In this document: in pieces, positions 51,796-60,223 of the stretch
Position numbering within the stretch: position 1 is the stretch's first letter
Layout of the letters: every line of letters begins with the position of its first letter
Source: Phycisphaeraceae bacterium
Lineage (GTDB): Bacteria; Planctomycetota; Phycisphaerae; Phycisphaerales; Phycisphaeraceae
DNA: 64,000 nucleotides
Assembly: GCA_028284155.1 (NCBI GenBank)
Contig: JANQSF010000054.1
Location: 140,778 to 204,777, forward strand
Reading direction: 5' to 3'
Made by a program: the position numbers and the translations under genes
The notes under the pieces: generated by a model
Told to the model about the DNA's origin: nothing
Databases searched by the model: none
What the model saw: only the letters and a program-made list of their open reading frames with translations

Positions 51796-52374
51796 ATGCC
51801 ACGTCACAAAGACATTCTGACGACGGGGGAGGTTGCGAAGATCTGTAATGTGGCTCCGCGGACGGTGAGCAAGTGGTTCGACTCAGGTCAACTGCGCGGT
51901 TACCGCATCCCGGGGTCGAAAGATCGTCGCATTCCCATGAACGCGCTGATGAAGTTCATGAAGGAACACAACATCCCGTTGGAGGGCCTGGAGACCGGCC
52001 GAACCCGCGTGATGATTGTCGACGACGAATCGGAAATCGTTGACGTGCTGCAAAAGGTGCTCAGCGAGCAGGCGAACTACGAGGTGGAAACGGCGCACAG
52101 CGGCTTCGAAGCCGGCGCGGGTTGCGAAAAGTTTCGCCCGCACGTGTTGCTGCTGGACATGCACCTGGGCGACGTGCACGGCGAGCAGGTCTTGAAACTC
52201 GTGCGCTCGAACAACGAGTTGCAGTTCACGAAGGTCATCGCGATGAGCGGGAAACTGACCGACGGCCAGGCGCAGCACCTGCTGCACAACGGCTTCGACG
52301 GTTATCTGAAAAAGCCGTTCCACGTCCGCCAGGTGATCGAGGTGGTCGAGGAAGCCACGGCCATCGTTTACTGA
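51796..52374 (+). CDS. Response regulator with N-terminal MerR/excisionase-type HTH and C-terminal receiver
   Basis: The 192-residue protein has an N-terminal helix-turn-helix of the HTH_17/BldC type (ILTTGEVAKICNVAPRTVSKWFDSGQLRGYRIPGSKDRRIP) and a C-terminal CheY-like receiver with VMIVDDES, phospho-acceptor aspartate in LLLDMHLGD, MSG and KKPF. The order is the reverse of common response regulators, in which the receiver comes first. AGGAG lies about seven bases upstream of 51796. No kinase gene is adjacent. A strong terminator follows, so it is a monocistronic unit. Targets unknown. Confidence 0.9.
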   Translation: MPRHKDILTTGEVAKICNVAPRTVSKWFDSGQLRGYRIPGSKDRRIPMNALMKFMKEHNIPLEGLETGRTRVMIVDDESEIVDVLQKVLSEQANYEVETAHSGFEAGAGCEKFRPHVLLLDMHLGDVHGEQVLKLVRSNNELQFTKVIAMSGKLTDGQAQHLLHNGFDGYLKKPFHVRQVIEVVEEATAIVY

Positions 52375-52400
52375 ACAGGCGATTAGAGAGACGACGCATC

Positions 52401-52472
52401 AAGGGCGAGTGCCTCACGGTCGAATCGCGGGACCAACCCGCGGCGCGCGGCGTGAGGCCTCGCCCTTTTTTT
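52401..52472 (+). terminator. Long intrinsic terminator of the HTH-receiver gene
   Basis: AAGGGCGAG and GCCTCAC (52401-52417) pair with GTGAGGC and CTCGCCCTT (52452-52467) with single-base offsets, and inside them CGCGGG/CCCGCG forms a second stem. A run of seven T ends the structure. Confidence 0.9.
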
Positions 52473-52572
52473 GACGTGCGCAGGGATTGCGTCGGCCCAA
52501 CCTCGTGCCATCGATAGTCGATAGATTAGATGAGGAACGACCGTTACCGCAGGTGCATGGAAACCAACGAAG

Positions 52573-53985
52573 ATGCGACACTACGACCTCGTCGTGATCG
52601 GCAGCGGGCCGGCTGGGCAGAAGGCCGCCATTCAGGCGGCGAAGCTTGGCAAGCGCGTCTGCGTGGTCGAGAAGAGCCGCGACCTGGGCGGCGTGGCGGT
52701 CAACACCGGCACGATCCCGTCCAAGGCGCTGCGCGAAGCGGTCATGCACCTGACAGGGCGATCCAAGCGCGGGTTCTTCGGCCGAAGCTACCGCGTCAAG
52801 CACGACATCACGATCGGCGACCTGATCGCGATCAGCCAGCGTGTTATTCACAACGAGTGGGACGTCATCGCCGACGCGTTCGACCGCAACGACGTCGAAC
52901 TGATCAAGGGCACGGCCCACTTCGAAGGCCCGCAACTGCTTCAGATCGTGCGTGAAGACGACGCGGAAATGATCACGGGCGACCGATTCGTCATCGCGAT
53001 CGGCACCCGGCCGGCTCGGCCCGAAAGCATTCCGTTTGACGCCAAGACGATCTTCACGTCGGACGAGTTGCTGCGCCTCAACGCGTTGCCCAAGAGCATG
53101 ATCGTGGTCGGTGGCGGCGTGATCGGCACGGAGTATGCGTGCATGATGGCGACGCTGGGCATCCGCGTGACGCTGGTCGAAGGGCGCGACCACGTGCTCG
53201 GCTTCCTGGACGACGAGATCGCCGAGGCGTTTCAATACCAGATGCGTCAGGCGGGCATTACGCTGCGGCTTGGCGAGAAGGTCGAGTGCATCGACAAGCT
53301 TGAGCCGGACGCCGCGCGCAACGGCCACGCGCCGCTCGTGCAGGCGACGTTGGAGTCGGGCAAGAAGCTGCGCGCCCAGTCGCTGCTGTTCGCCGTCGGT
53401 CGGCAGGGCATGTGCGGGAAGCTCGGCCTGGAGAACGTCGGCCTCGAATTCGACGACCGCGAACGTCTCAAGGTGAACGAGCACTACCAGACCACCGTTG
53501 AACACATCTACGCGGCCGGCGACGTGATCGGTTTTCCCGCGTTGGCCTCCACGGCTATGGAGCAGGGCCGACACGCCGTATGCCACATGTTCGATCAGCC
53601 GACCTTCTCGATGCCCGACCTGTTCCCATTCGGCATCTACGGCATCCCTGAGATTTCGATGGTCGGCAAGACCGAGGCGCAACTGACCGACGAGGGCATC
53701 CCGTACGAGGCGGGCATCGCGCACTACAAGGAGATCGCGCGCGGCCAACTGCTCGGTGACGAGACGGGCATGCTCAAGCTGCTGATTCACCAGGACGACC
53801 GCCGGATTCTCGGCGTCCACGCGATCGGCACGGGCGCGACGGAATTGATCCACATCGGTCAGGCGGTCATGGCCTTCAATGGCACAGCCGACTTCTTCGT
53901 CCACAACGTGTTCAACTACCCGACCCTGGCCGAGGCGTACAAGGTCGCGGCGTTGAACGGGACGAACAAGTTGATGCACGTGTGA
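52573..53985 (+). CDS. sthA: Soluble pyridine nucleotide transhydrogenase, SthA type
   Basis: The 470-residue flavoprotein has the FAD motif LVVIGSGPAGQKAAIQAAKLG, the segment GGVAVNTGTIPSKALREA, the NAD(P) motif VVGGGVIGTEYACMMATLG, YAAGDVIGFPALASTAMEQGR and a C-terminal dimerisation domain with IHIGQ. The paired redox cysteines of lipoamide dehydrogenase and glutathione reductase (CxxxxC) are replaced by VNTGTIPS, which marks the SthA family that interconverts NADH and NADPH. The length is standard. It stands alone between the terminator at 52472 and the palindrome at 54008. Confidence 0.93.
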   Translation: MRHYDLVVIGSGPAGQKAAIQAAKLGKRVCVVEKSRDLGGVAVNTGTIPSKALREAVMHLTGRSKRGFFGRSYRVKHDITIGDLIAISQRVIHNEWDVIADAFDRNDVELIKGTAHFEGPQLLQIVREDDAEMITGDRFVIAIGTRPARPESIPFDAKTIFTSDELLRLNALPKSMIVVGGGVIGTEYACMMATLGIRVTLVEGRDHVLGFLDDEIAEAFQYQMRQAGITLRLGEKVECIDKLEPDAARNGHAPLVQATLESGKKLRAQSLLFAVGRQGMCGKLGLENVGLEFDDRERLKVNEHYQTTVEHIYAAGDVIGFPALASTAMEQGRHAVCHMFDQPTFSMPDLFPFGIYGIPEISMVGKTEAQLTDEGIPYEAGIAHYKEIARGQLLGDETGMLKLLIHQDDRRILGVHAIGTGATELIHIGQAVMAFNGTADFFVHNVFNYPTLAEAYKVAALNGTNKLMHV

Positions 53986-54306
53986 GCCGGTCGCCACCAT
54001 TCTGGGGGCCGCTTGCGGCTTAGCGCGGGTCGGCGGTCCGCCACCAACGTCTCATAACCAGTCCTCCTTCGCGCGGTCACCCGACTTGCGTGAGAAGGCC
54101 CTATCAGGGATATTCCTCACCCCACCTGGCTGGGTTCGAACCGCCGCGCCCGTCGTGGCGTAGGTAGACGGAATGTTCTGACTCGGCCTGTGGTTGTCCC
54201 ACCACGACGATCGACACGACCCCGAGCCCCGCGGCGGGCGACCGACATCGCCGGGTGGACGGACGCGACCTGACCGAACCTCGGCCCCGCAACTCCCCAA
54301 CGCACT
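53986..54306. other. 320-base gap before the P-type ATPase gene
   Basis: The gap starts with the dispersed AAGCCGC-type palindrome at 54008. The rest shows no gene; minus-strand frames overlap the start of the ATPase and look non-coding. A GGTTCGAACC sequence at 54133-54142 resembles a tRNA T-loop but is not flanked by matching stems. Confidence 0.5.
54008..54028. repeat. GCCGC-TT-GCGGC palindrome, copy 2
   Basis: GCCGCTTGCGGCTTAGCGCGG lies 23 bases past the sthA stop and matches 197-216 after ftsH except for one base (A for G). Both copies are at the 3' end of a plus-strand gene. Confidence 0.6.
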
Positions 54307-56385
54307 ATGGCACACAAACACGTCGCCGAGCAACTTCAGCTCGAATCCCAGACCGGCCGAATCAGCATGCAGATCGTCGCCACGCTGCTCGGCGGTGTCC
54401 TGCTGCTCTGCTCGATCATCGCCCGCTTCGTCTTCGAGGGCGGGTCGGAAGAAAACATCCACGCGACCGTGCTGGCCATCATCTCGGCTGTGCTGCTGGG
54501 CGCGCCCCTAGTCTGGGTCGCGGTCAAAGACCTGCTGCACGGCCACATGCACATGAACGAGCTGGTCGCGCTGGCGGTCATCGCCGCGTTCGCGATCGGG
54601 TCGTACCTCGAAGCGGCGTCGATCGCGTTCTTCATGATCATCTCCGTGCTCATCGAAAACCGTACGGCCCTGGGCGCGCAGGCGAGCATCGAGGCGCTGA
54701 TCCGCATCACACCGACCCGCGCCCACCTGCTCAAGGATGACGGCTCGGAGAACGAGGTCGAGGCGAAAGACCTGAAGCCGGGCGACGTCGTTCGCATCCG
54801 ACCGGGCGACAACGTGCCGGCCGACGGGCGGATCGTCCGCGGGGCGAGCACGATCAATCAGGCGAACATCACCGGTGAGTCCTTACCCGTCGAGAAGGCC
54901 GAGGGGGACGACGTGTTCGGCGGCACGATCAACGTGACGGGGCAGATCGACGTCGAAGTCACGAAGGCCGGCGCGGACACGACGCTCGGCAAGGTGAAAG
55001 ACCTGATCATGCAGGCCGAGCGGACGCGCATCCCGATCATGCGGATGATCGACCGCTACGCCGCGTGGTACACGCCGACGATCCTGATGATCGTGGGCAT
55101 CGTGCTGTTCCTGAACCTGCGTGCCGACTCGACGGAGGCGTGGCACCGCGCGGTGGCGATGCTGGTCATCGCATGCCCGTGCGCGCTGATCCTCGCGACA
55201 CCGACGGCGATGGTCGCCGGCCTGTCGGCCGCGGCGCGGCTGGGCGTGCTGGTCAAGAGCGTGGTCGACCTGGAAGCGGCGCGCAACCTGACGGCGATGA
55301 TCTTCGACAAGACCGGCACGCTCACGACGGGTGAGTTGCAAGTCACGCGATTGGAGCCTTACGTCGCGGCTGAGACACCCGCGACCGAGCGTCAAAAGCG
55401 TGCGATGGACTTGCTGCGCGCGGCCGCCTCGGTTGAGCAGGCGTCGCGCCACCCGGTGGCCAAGGCGGTGACGACGATCGCCCGGCAGGCCAAGCTGAAA
55501 TTGCCCGAGGTCAGCAATTTCCACGAGACGGCCGGACAGGGCGTCCGCGCCAACGCCGACGGCCAGGAAGTGCTCGTCGGGCGAGCCAGTTGGCTGGGCG
55601 ACCTTGACGGTGGGTCGATTGCGCCAGGCGCGGTCGCGGCGTTGCGGCAGTTGCAAGACTCGTCCGACACCGAAGGCCTGAGCACGCTGTTCGTCGTGCG
55701 CGACGGGCAGTTGCTCGGTTGGATTGGGCTGGAAGACAACGCCCGCCCCGAAGCCAAAGCGGCGATCACCGGGCTGCGTCAGGAAGGGCTCAAACGGCTG
55801 ATCATCGTCACCGGCGACCGCGAGTCGGTCGCGTCGCGGGTCGCCGGTCAGTTGCAGACCGAATACAAGGCCGAAGTGCTGCCGCACGAAAAGCTGGAGA
55901 TGGTCGACGAGTTGAAAGAGGCCGGCCACCGCGTTTGCGTCGTCGGCGACGGCGTGAACGACGCGCCGGCGTTGGCGGCGGGCGACATCTCGATCGCCAT
56001 GGGCGCGGCCGGCAGCGATGTGGCAATCCATTCGGCCAACATCGCCCTGATGAACAACAACCTCAACCGCATCCCGTTCCTCGTCGACCTGTCGCGTCGC
56101 ACGAGCCGGATCGTGCGGCAGAACCTGATCTTCGGCGTGCTGTTCATCGTGATCGGTGAGATCCTGGCGGCGTCGGGCTACGTGTCTGAGATCGTCGCGG
56201 CCGTGCTGCACGTTGTCAGCGCGATGGTCGTGGTCTTCAACTCGGCCCGGCTGGTGCGGGCCGGCGAGGACATCGAACTGGCTGAGCACCGCGCGACCGA
56301 AGGCAAGGGCGGCGCGTCACGGAAGCAGGCGTCAGCGGAAACACAAGACGACTCGCCACCACAGGCCGTGGCGGCGCCGGCATAG
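54307..56385 (+). CDS. Heavy-metal-transporting P1B-type ATPase
   Basis: The 692-residue protein has membrane segments near 20-60 and 80-115, the actuator loop with INQANITGESLPVEK, the transmembrane metal site Cys290-Pro-Cys292 (IACPCALILATPT), the phosphorylation site DKTGTLT with Asp334, the HP motif RHPVAKAV and the hinge VVGDGVNDAPALAAGDISIAMG. It exports or imports soft metals such as Cd, Zn, Co or Cu. There is no N-terminal HMA or CxxC domain; a short HGHMHM stretch before the third span may bind metal instead. The C-terminal tail is low-complexity. No metal-responsive regulator gene is adjacent. Confidence 0.93.
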   Translation: MAHKHVAEQLQLESQTGRISMQIVATLLGGVLLLCSIIARFVFEGGSEENIHATVLAIISAVLLGAPLVWVAVKDLLHGHMHMNELVALAVIAAFAIGSYLEAASIAFFMIISVLIENRTALGAQASIEALIRITPTRAHLLKDDGSENEVEAKDLKPGDVVRIRPGDNVPADGRIVRGASTINQANITGESLPVEKAEGDDVFGGTINVTGQIDVEVTKAGADTTLGKVKDLIMQAERTRIPIMRMIDRYAAWYTPTILMIVGIVLFLNLRADSTEAWHRAVAMLVIACPCALILATPTAMVAGLSAAARLGVLVKSVVDLEAARNLTAMIFDKTGTLTTGELQVTRLEPYVAAETPATERQKRAMDLLRAAASVEQASRHPVAKAVTTIARQAKLKLPEVSNFHETAGQGVRANADGQEVLVGRASWLGDLDGGSIAPGAVAALRQLQDSSDTEGLSTLFVVRDGQLLGWIGLEDNARPEAKAAITGLRQEGLKRLIIVTGDRESVASRVAGQLQTEYKAEVLPHEKLEMVDELKEAGHRVCVVGDGVNDAPALAAGDISIAMGAAGSDVAIHSANIALMNNNLNRIPFLVDLSRRTSRIVRQNLIFGVLFIVIGEILAASGYVSEIVAAVLHVVSAMVVVFNSARLVRAGEDIELAEHRATEGKGGASRKQASAETQDDSPPQAVAAPA

Positions 56386-56395
56386 GGAGCCATTG

Positions 56396-56499
56396 TCGAT
56401 CTGCGATTGCCGATCTGCGATTTGGTATTTCAGATTTGAGATTGACCTGACCCGACGGTCATCAACTTCAATCGGAAATCGGATATCGACAATCGGAAA
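56396..56499. repeat. Tandem GATCTGCGATT / AATCGGAAATC array between convergent genes
   Basis: CGATCTGCGATT occurs twice (56397-56421), then GATTTGAGATTG, then AATCGGAAATCGGATATCGAC and AATCGGAAATC. The second half is roughly the reverse complement of the first, so a hairpin is possible. It is AT-rich compared with the genes on both sides. Confidence 0.55.
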
Positions 56500-57525
56500 T
56501 CAACTGATCTCTCTGTTCTGAAACAGGGCGACGGCGAGGGCCAGAGCGGCGCCGATGAAGACGAGTGTGTAGGCGGACACCCACATGACGTACGTCCCGG
56601 TGATGTGGTTGCCCTGAGTCAGGTCGTCTGCCAAGTGCAGGAACTGGATGTTGGGCGTCAGGCGGTAAGCGGCTGTCGCGAACAGATAACCGAAGCCTTC
56701 CCAGAAACCGTCGACCTCCCCAAACGATTTGTTTCGAGCCAGCACGTGATACATCGAATCGCTGACAATACCGACCAGGTAGATCACCGCGCAGACCAGG
56801 ATCGTCATGACCTGGCCGAGCCGCGCGGAAACGGCGATCGCAATCGCAACGGCGATCCAGCCCGCCTGCAACAGCAAACCCTGCGCAGCGAGAATCTGAA
56901 GCAGTCGGCCGTCGTCGACTCGGAACTCGGTCATCACCGATTGGAATGTCCAGCCCTTGCCGATCAGCAGCACGAGCAGCCAGGCGAGCGTGTTGAGCGA
57001 GAAGTAGCTGAACACGAACGTCGAGTTGAAGTTCCAGCCGTAGTAGTAGTTGACCAACGCCGCACCGACCAGCGAGCCGATAAACGCGCCCAGGCCGAAC
57101 ACCCACACCGGCCCATCGAACTTGTCGCCCGCCGTTTCCATGACGCGGTGCCGGATCATCAGCAACATGTCAGCCGACAGGATCCAGTGCGCCACGAACA
57201 ACGCGCCCGCCACGCCGACAAACTTGCCCAGCACGAACATCGGCCGACCCACCGGCTTGCTCATCACCGTCAGCACGGTCTTGTTCTCGAGTTCGGCCGT
57301 CAGGACGCGCGTCGCGGTGAACGCCGCGATCAGTCCGGCGATGACCAGCAGCGTGCTGAGCTGCATGTCGATCATGAACTTGTTGTCATCGTCGAACGTG
57401 TAGCCGGCGAGGAACGGGAGGATCCACACACCGATCGTCCCGGCAATGACCAGCACGACAAAGACCGGCTGCCTCACCGACTCGGTAAACGTGTTGCGCG
57501 AAATGGTCAGCAGTTGTTGAAACAT
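56500..57525 (-). CDS. ABC-2 type transporter permease
   Basis: The 341-residue protein has six to eight membrane segments (about 20-40, 55-75, 100-120, 145-170, 180-200, 215-260 and 305-335) and the ABC-2 cue TRVLTAELENKTVLTVMSKPVGRPMFVLGKFVG, an amphipathic stretch that contacts the ATPase. It is a half or core permease for an exporter. The ATPase gene at 62869 is 5 kb away on the other strand, so the pairing is not certain; a second permease may lie beyond the window. It is divergent from the SPFH operon. Confidence 0.85.
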   Translation of the reverse strand: MFQQLLTISRNTFTESVRQPVFVVLVIAGTIGVWILPFLAGYTFDDDNKFMIDMQLSTLLVIAGLIAAFTATRVLTAELENKTVLTVMSKPVGRPMFVLGKFVGVAGALFVAHWILSADMLLMIRHRVMETAGDKFDGPVWVFGLGAFIGSLVGAALVNYYYGWNFNSTFVFSYFSLNTLAWLLVLLIGKGWTFQSVMTEFRVDDGRLLQILAAQGLLLQAGWIAVAIAIAVSARLGQVMTILVCAVIYLVGIVSDSMYHVLARNKSFGEVDGFWEGFGYLFATAAYRLTPNIQFLHLADDLTQGNHITGTYVMWVSAYTLVFIGAALALAVALFQNREIS

Positions 57526-57674
57526 ACGTCGGATGCGGCTCGCGGCGGGGCGACATCATACCTACGCTCACCGGCCGAGGGGGTTTGGTTATTCCAAACG
57601 GACCGGGGGAATATAGCCAGACCGTTCCGCTCATGCGCGACCCGTCATGCGGCGGAGCACTTGGGCGTTCGGTT

Positions 57675-57745
57675 TCGTGCCACGGCCGTGTCGGCCGTGC
57701 GGAACACCCTTGATGCATTGCACGGCCGACACGGCCGTGGCACGA
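57675..57745. repeat. Large inverted repeat, copy C (26 bp perfect)
   Basis: The left arm 57675-57702 begins TCGTGCCACGGCCGTGTCGG and the right arm 57720-57745 is its reverse complement over 26 bases. It lies between the divergent ABC-2 permease and SPFH genes. Compare 41000 and 48144. Confidence 0.9.
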
Positions 57746-57823
57746 GGCAGGCGCCTCACCCAGATTCTGCCGCGAAAGACCGCCGGCCGAACGCCTTGCA
57801 ACACAGGTCCATCGGATAACACC

Positions 57824-60139
57824 ATGGCACACGATCAACAAACCTACGGGCGGGGCGTGACCGCCGCGATCATCGGCTTCGTCGTTCAGTTGGTGCTGGC
57901 CGTCGGCGTCCTGCTGTTGGCGATGTGGTCGAAGTCGTCGGCCGTCGGCGTGTTCTCGTACTACGTCTTCGGCGGCCTGCCCATTTGGTTCATCCTGATC
58001 CTGATCTTCAATCAGCACCGCCTCGAACGGATCGAGTCGCTCGAGGCTGAACAGCTCGCCACCGACGACGCCCAGGCGGCCGCCCTGTTCCAGGAGCGCG
58101 GCGACGACCTGCGCATCGCGCGCAAACGGCTGGACACGCTCTACAAATGGGGCCTCGGCTCGATCAGCGTGTTGCTCGGCCTGTACCTGCTGGTCGCCGG
58201 CTGCGTCCTGGTCTATACGACCTACCGCGGCGTGACCGTCAAGCAGGTCGTCAAGCCAGCCGAGTCAAACGACGAACATGCGCAGCCGACACGCGAGATG
58301 GTCTGGGAAGACCTGTCGTCCCGCGAGGTCGCAGAAACAACGCTCGGCGAAGGCGTCAACGCGAACACGCTGCTGTTTCTCGCCGTCGGAATCGCGTTAA
58401 TCGCGTTCCTCGTCGCGCGGTACATCGCCGGCATGACCCGCGTGCGCGAGTGGTCGCTGCTCCGCGGCGCGGCCACGTATCTGATGGGCAACGCCGTGAT
58501 GGCCGTGGTGATCCTGATTGGCGTCATCCTTGTTCTGTTCGACAACCGGCTGATCCTCGCGTACATGAGCATCGGGCTGGCTGTGTTCCTGGCCGTGCTC
58601 GGCTTTGAGATCCTCGCGCTGTTCATGCTCAACGCGTATCGGCCGCGCCGCCCGGACGAGCCGCCCCGACCGGCCTTCGACAGCCGGCTGCTCGGCTGGT
58701 TGGCCAGCCCCGAGTCGCTCGGCCGAATCGTCAGCGAGACGATCAACTACCAGTTCGGCTTCGAGATTTCCAAGAGCTGGTTCTACCGCCTGCTCGGCAA
58801 GGCGCTCGTGCCGCTCTGCCTCTTCGCCATCGGCACGCTGTTCCTCGTCAGCTCGATCGTCGTGGTCGGGCCGCACGAACAGGCGATCGTCATGCGCTAC
58901 GGGCGCATCGTGCCGTTTGACGAAGAGAACGGACAGATCGCGATGCCGCCCGGCCTGCACTTCAAACTGCCTTGGCCGATCGACTCAGCCGAAAAGTACG
59001 CGATCGGCCGCGTCCATCAGGTCAGCGTCGGGTCGGGCACCGCCAAGCGCGACTACGGCACTGCCATCCTCTGGACGACGGAACACACCGAGGGCGGACG
59101 CGAGCAACTGCTGCTGACCGCGCCGACGCCGCGCAACATCGACAACGTGGCCGACACGGGCGGCAACGCCGCGGGCGCGTCGCTGGTCGCGGCCGAGGTG
59201 GCCGTGCAGTTCCGTGTCGACGACCTGGTGAAGTTTGTCACGAACGTGCCCGATCCGGCCGACCTTGAGCGGGCCGCGCGTCAACGCGACACGTGGAACG
59301 CGAGGGCCAAGCGGATGAGCGAGTCGTTGGGCAGGCCGGTCATGCCCGGCCCGGCCGAGGGCGAAAAGGTCATCGACCCCTGCCCGGTTCTGACGACGAT
59401 CGCCGATCGCCGCGTGAGCGAATACTTCGCTTCGCACCACATCGACGACCTGCTCGCCGCCGGTCGAGAGAACGCGGGCGAACAACTCCGCGACCTGATC
59501 CAGCAGGACGCCAACGCCGCCAACCTGGGCATCAAGGTCGTCTTCGTCGGTGTGATTGGCGTGCACCCGCCGCAGGAATCCGACGTAGCCGAGAGCTTCC
59601 ACGAACAGATCGGCGCGTTGCAGGAGAAAGAAGCCGAGATCGAGAACGCACGTAAAGACGCGAACAAGTTGCTGGCCGAGGTCGCCGGCTCGCGTGCCAA
59701 GGCGCTGGAGTTGTCGCAGGAGATCGAGACGTTGAACCTGCTGCGTCAAAAGGTCAACGACCTGCGTACCGCCAACCCGAACGACCAATCTCTCGACGAA
59801 GCAACGGCTGAACGGGACAAGCAGCAACAGAAAGTGACCGTTCTGCTGACGGCTGCGCGCGGCGAGGCCGCCAAGCTCATCCTCGACGCGATGGCCAAGC
59901 GCTGGCAGAACCCCGCGCGCGAGCGCGGCGCCGCCGCGATGTTCGAGGCCGAACTGGCCGCCTACCGCCGCGCCAAAGACTACTACACCTACAAGCGTTA
60001 CATGCTCATGCTCACCAAGGCGTTGCAGGGGCCACGCAAGTACTTCGTGCCCTCCAACGTCAAGACGTCCGGCGTCCTGCGTGTCGAACTGAACCTCGAA
60101 GACAAGAAGACTCTCGTCCCGTTTGGCGAGGACAACTGA
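57824..60139 (+). CDS. HflK-like SPFH protein with extra N-terminal membrane domain
   Basis: The 771-residue protein has an N-terminal region of about 310 residues with six membrane segments (near 10-34, 43-61, 107-132, 181-204, 216-240 and 246-272), then the usual SPFH anchor (LGKALVPLCLFAIGTLFLVSSIVVVGPHEQAIVMRYGRIV, about 325-365) and the band-7 domain with PPGLHFKLPWPIDSAEKY and RVSEYFASHHIDDLLAAGREN, followed by a long coiled coil with Gln, Glu and Ala. HflK normally has one membrane span and about 400 residues; this one is nearly twice as long. It probably forms the ring-shaped cage of HflK/HflC around FtsH or other membrane proteases. Confidence 0.85.
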   Translation: MAHDQQTYGRGVTAAIIGFVVQLVLAVGVLLLAMWSKSSAVGVFSYYVFGGLPIWFILILIFNQHRLERIESLEAEQLATDDAQAAALFQERGDDLRIARKRLDTLYKWGLGSISVLLGLYLLVAGCVLVYTTYRGVTVKQVVKPAESNDEHAQPTREMVWEDLSSREVAETTLGEGVNANTLLFLAVGIALIAFLVARYIAGMTRVREWSLLRGAATYLMGNAVMAVVILIGVILVLFDNRLILAYMSIGLAVFLAVLGFEILALFMLNAYRPRRPDEPPRPAFDSRLLGWLASPESLGRIVSETINYQFGFEISKSWFYRLLGKALVPLCLFAIGTLFLVSSIVVVGPHEQAIVMRYGRIVPFDEENGQIAMPPGLHFKLPWPIDSAEKYAIGRVHQVSVGSGTAKRDYGTAILWTTEHTEGGREQLLLTAPTPRNIDNVADTGGNAAGASLVAAEVAVQFRVDDLVKFVTNVPDPADLERAARQRDTWNARAKRMSESLGRPVMPGPAEGEKVIDPCPVLTTIADRRVSEYFASHHIDDLLAAGRENAGEQLRDLIQQDANAANLGIKVVFVGVIGVHPPQESDVAESFHEQIGALQEKEAEIENARKDANKLLAEVAGSRAKALELSQEIETLNLLRQKVNDLRTANPNDQSLDEATAERDKQQQKVTVLLTAARGEAAKLILDAMAKRWQNPARERGAAAMFEAELAAYRRAKDYYTYKRYMLMLTKALQGPRKYFVPSNVKTSGVLRVELNLEDKKTLVPFGEDN

Positions 60140-60157
60140 TCCATAGACGTAGACGCC

Positions 60158-60185
60158 GTAGGTCAGGTCAAATGACCTGACCTAC
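60158..60185. repeat. 13-bp palindrome GTAGGTCAGGTCA between SPFH genes
   Basis: GTAGGTCAGGTCA (60158-60170) and TGACCTGACCTAC (60173-60185) are perfect reverse complements with an AA spacer. It lies in the 84-base gap between the first and second SPFH genes, where it would form a hairpin in the message. Confidence 0.7.
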
Positions 60186-60223
60186 ACAAACAGCCTCGAT
60201 CGAAAGCCCGGAGTTCGATACAC

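Noticed and set aside
54133..54142. GGTTCGAACC that looks like a tRNA T-loop
   Set aside because: Neither strand gives a paired T-stem of five bases or a full cloverleaf around it; the motif is a self-complementary sequence that arises easily.
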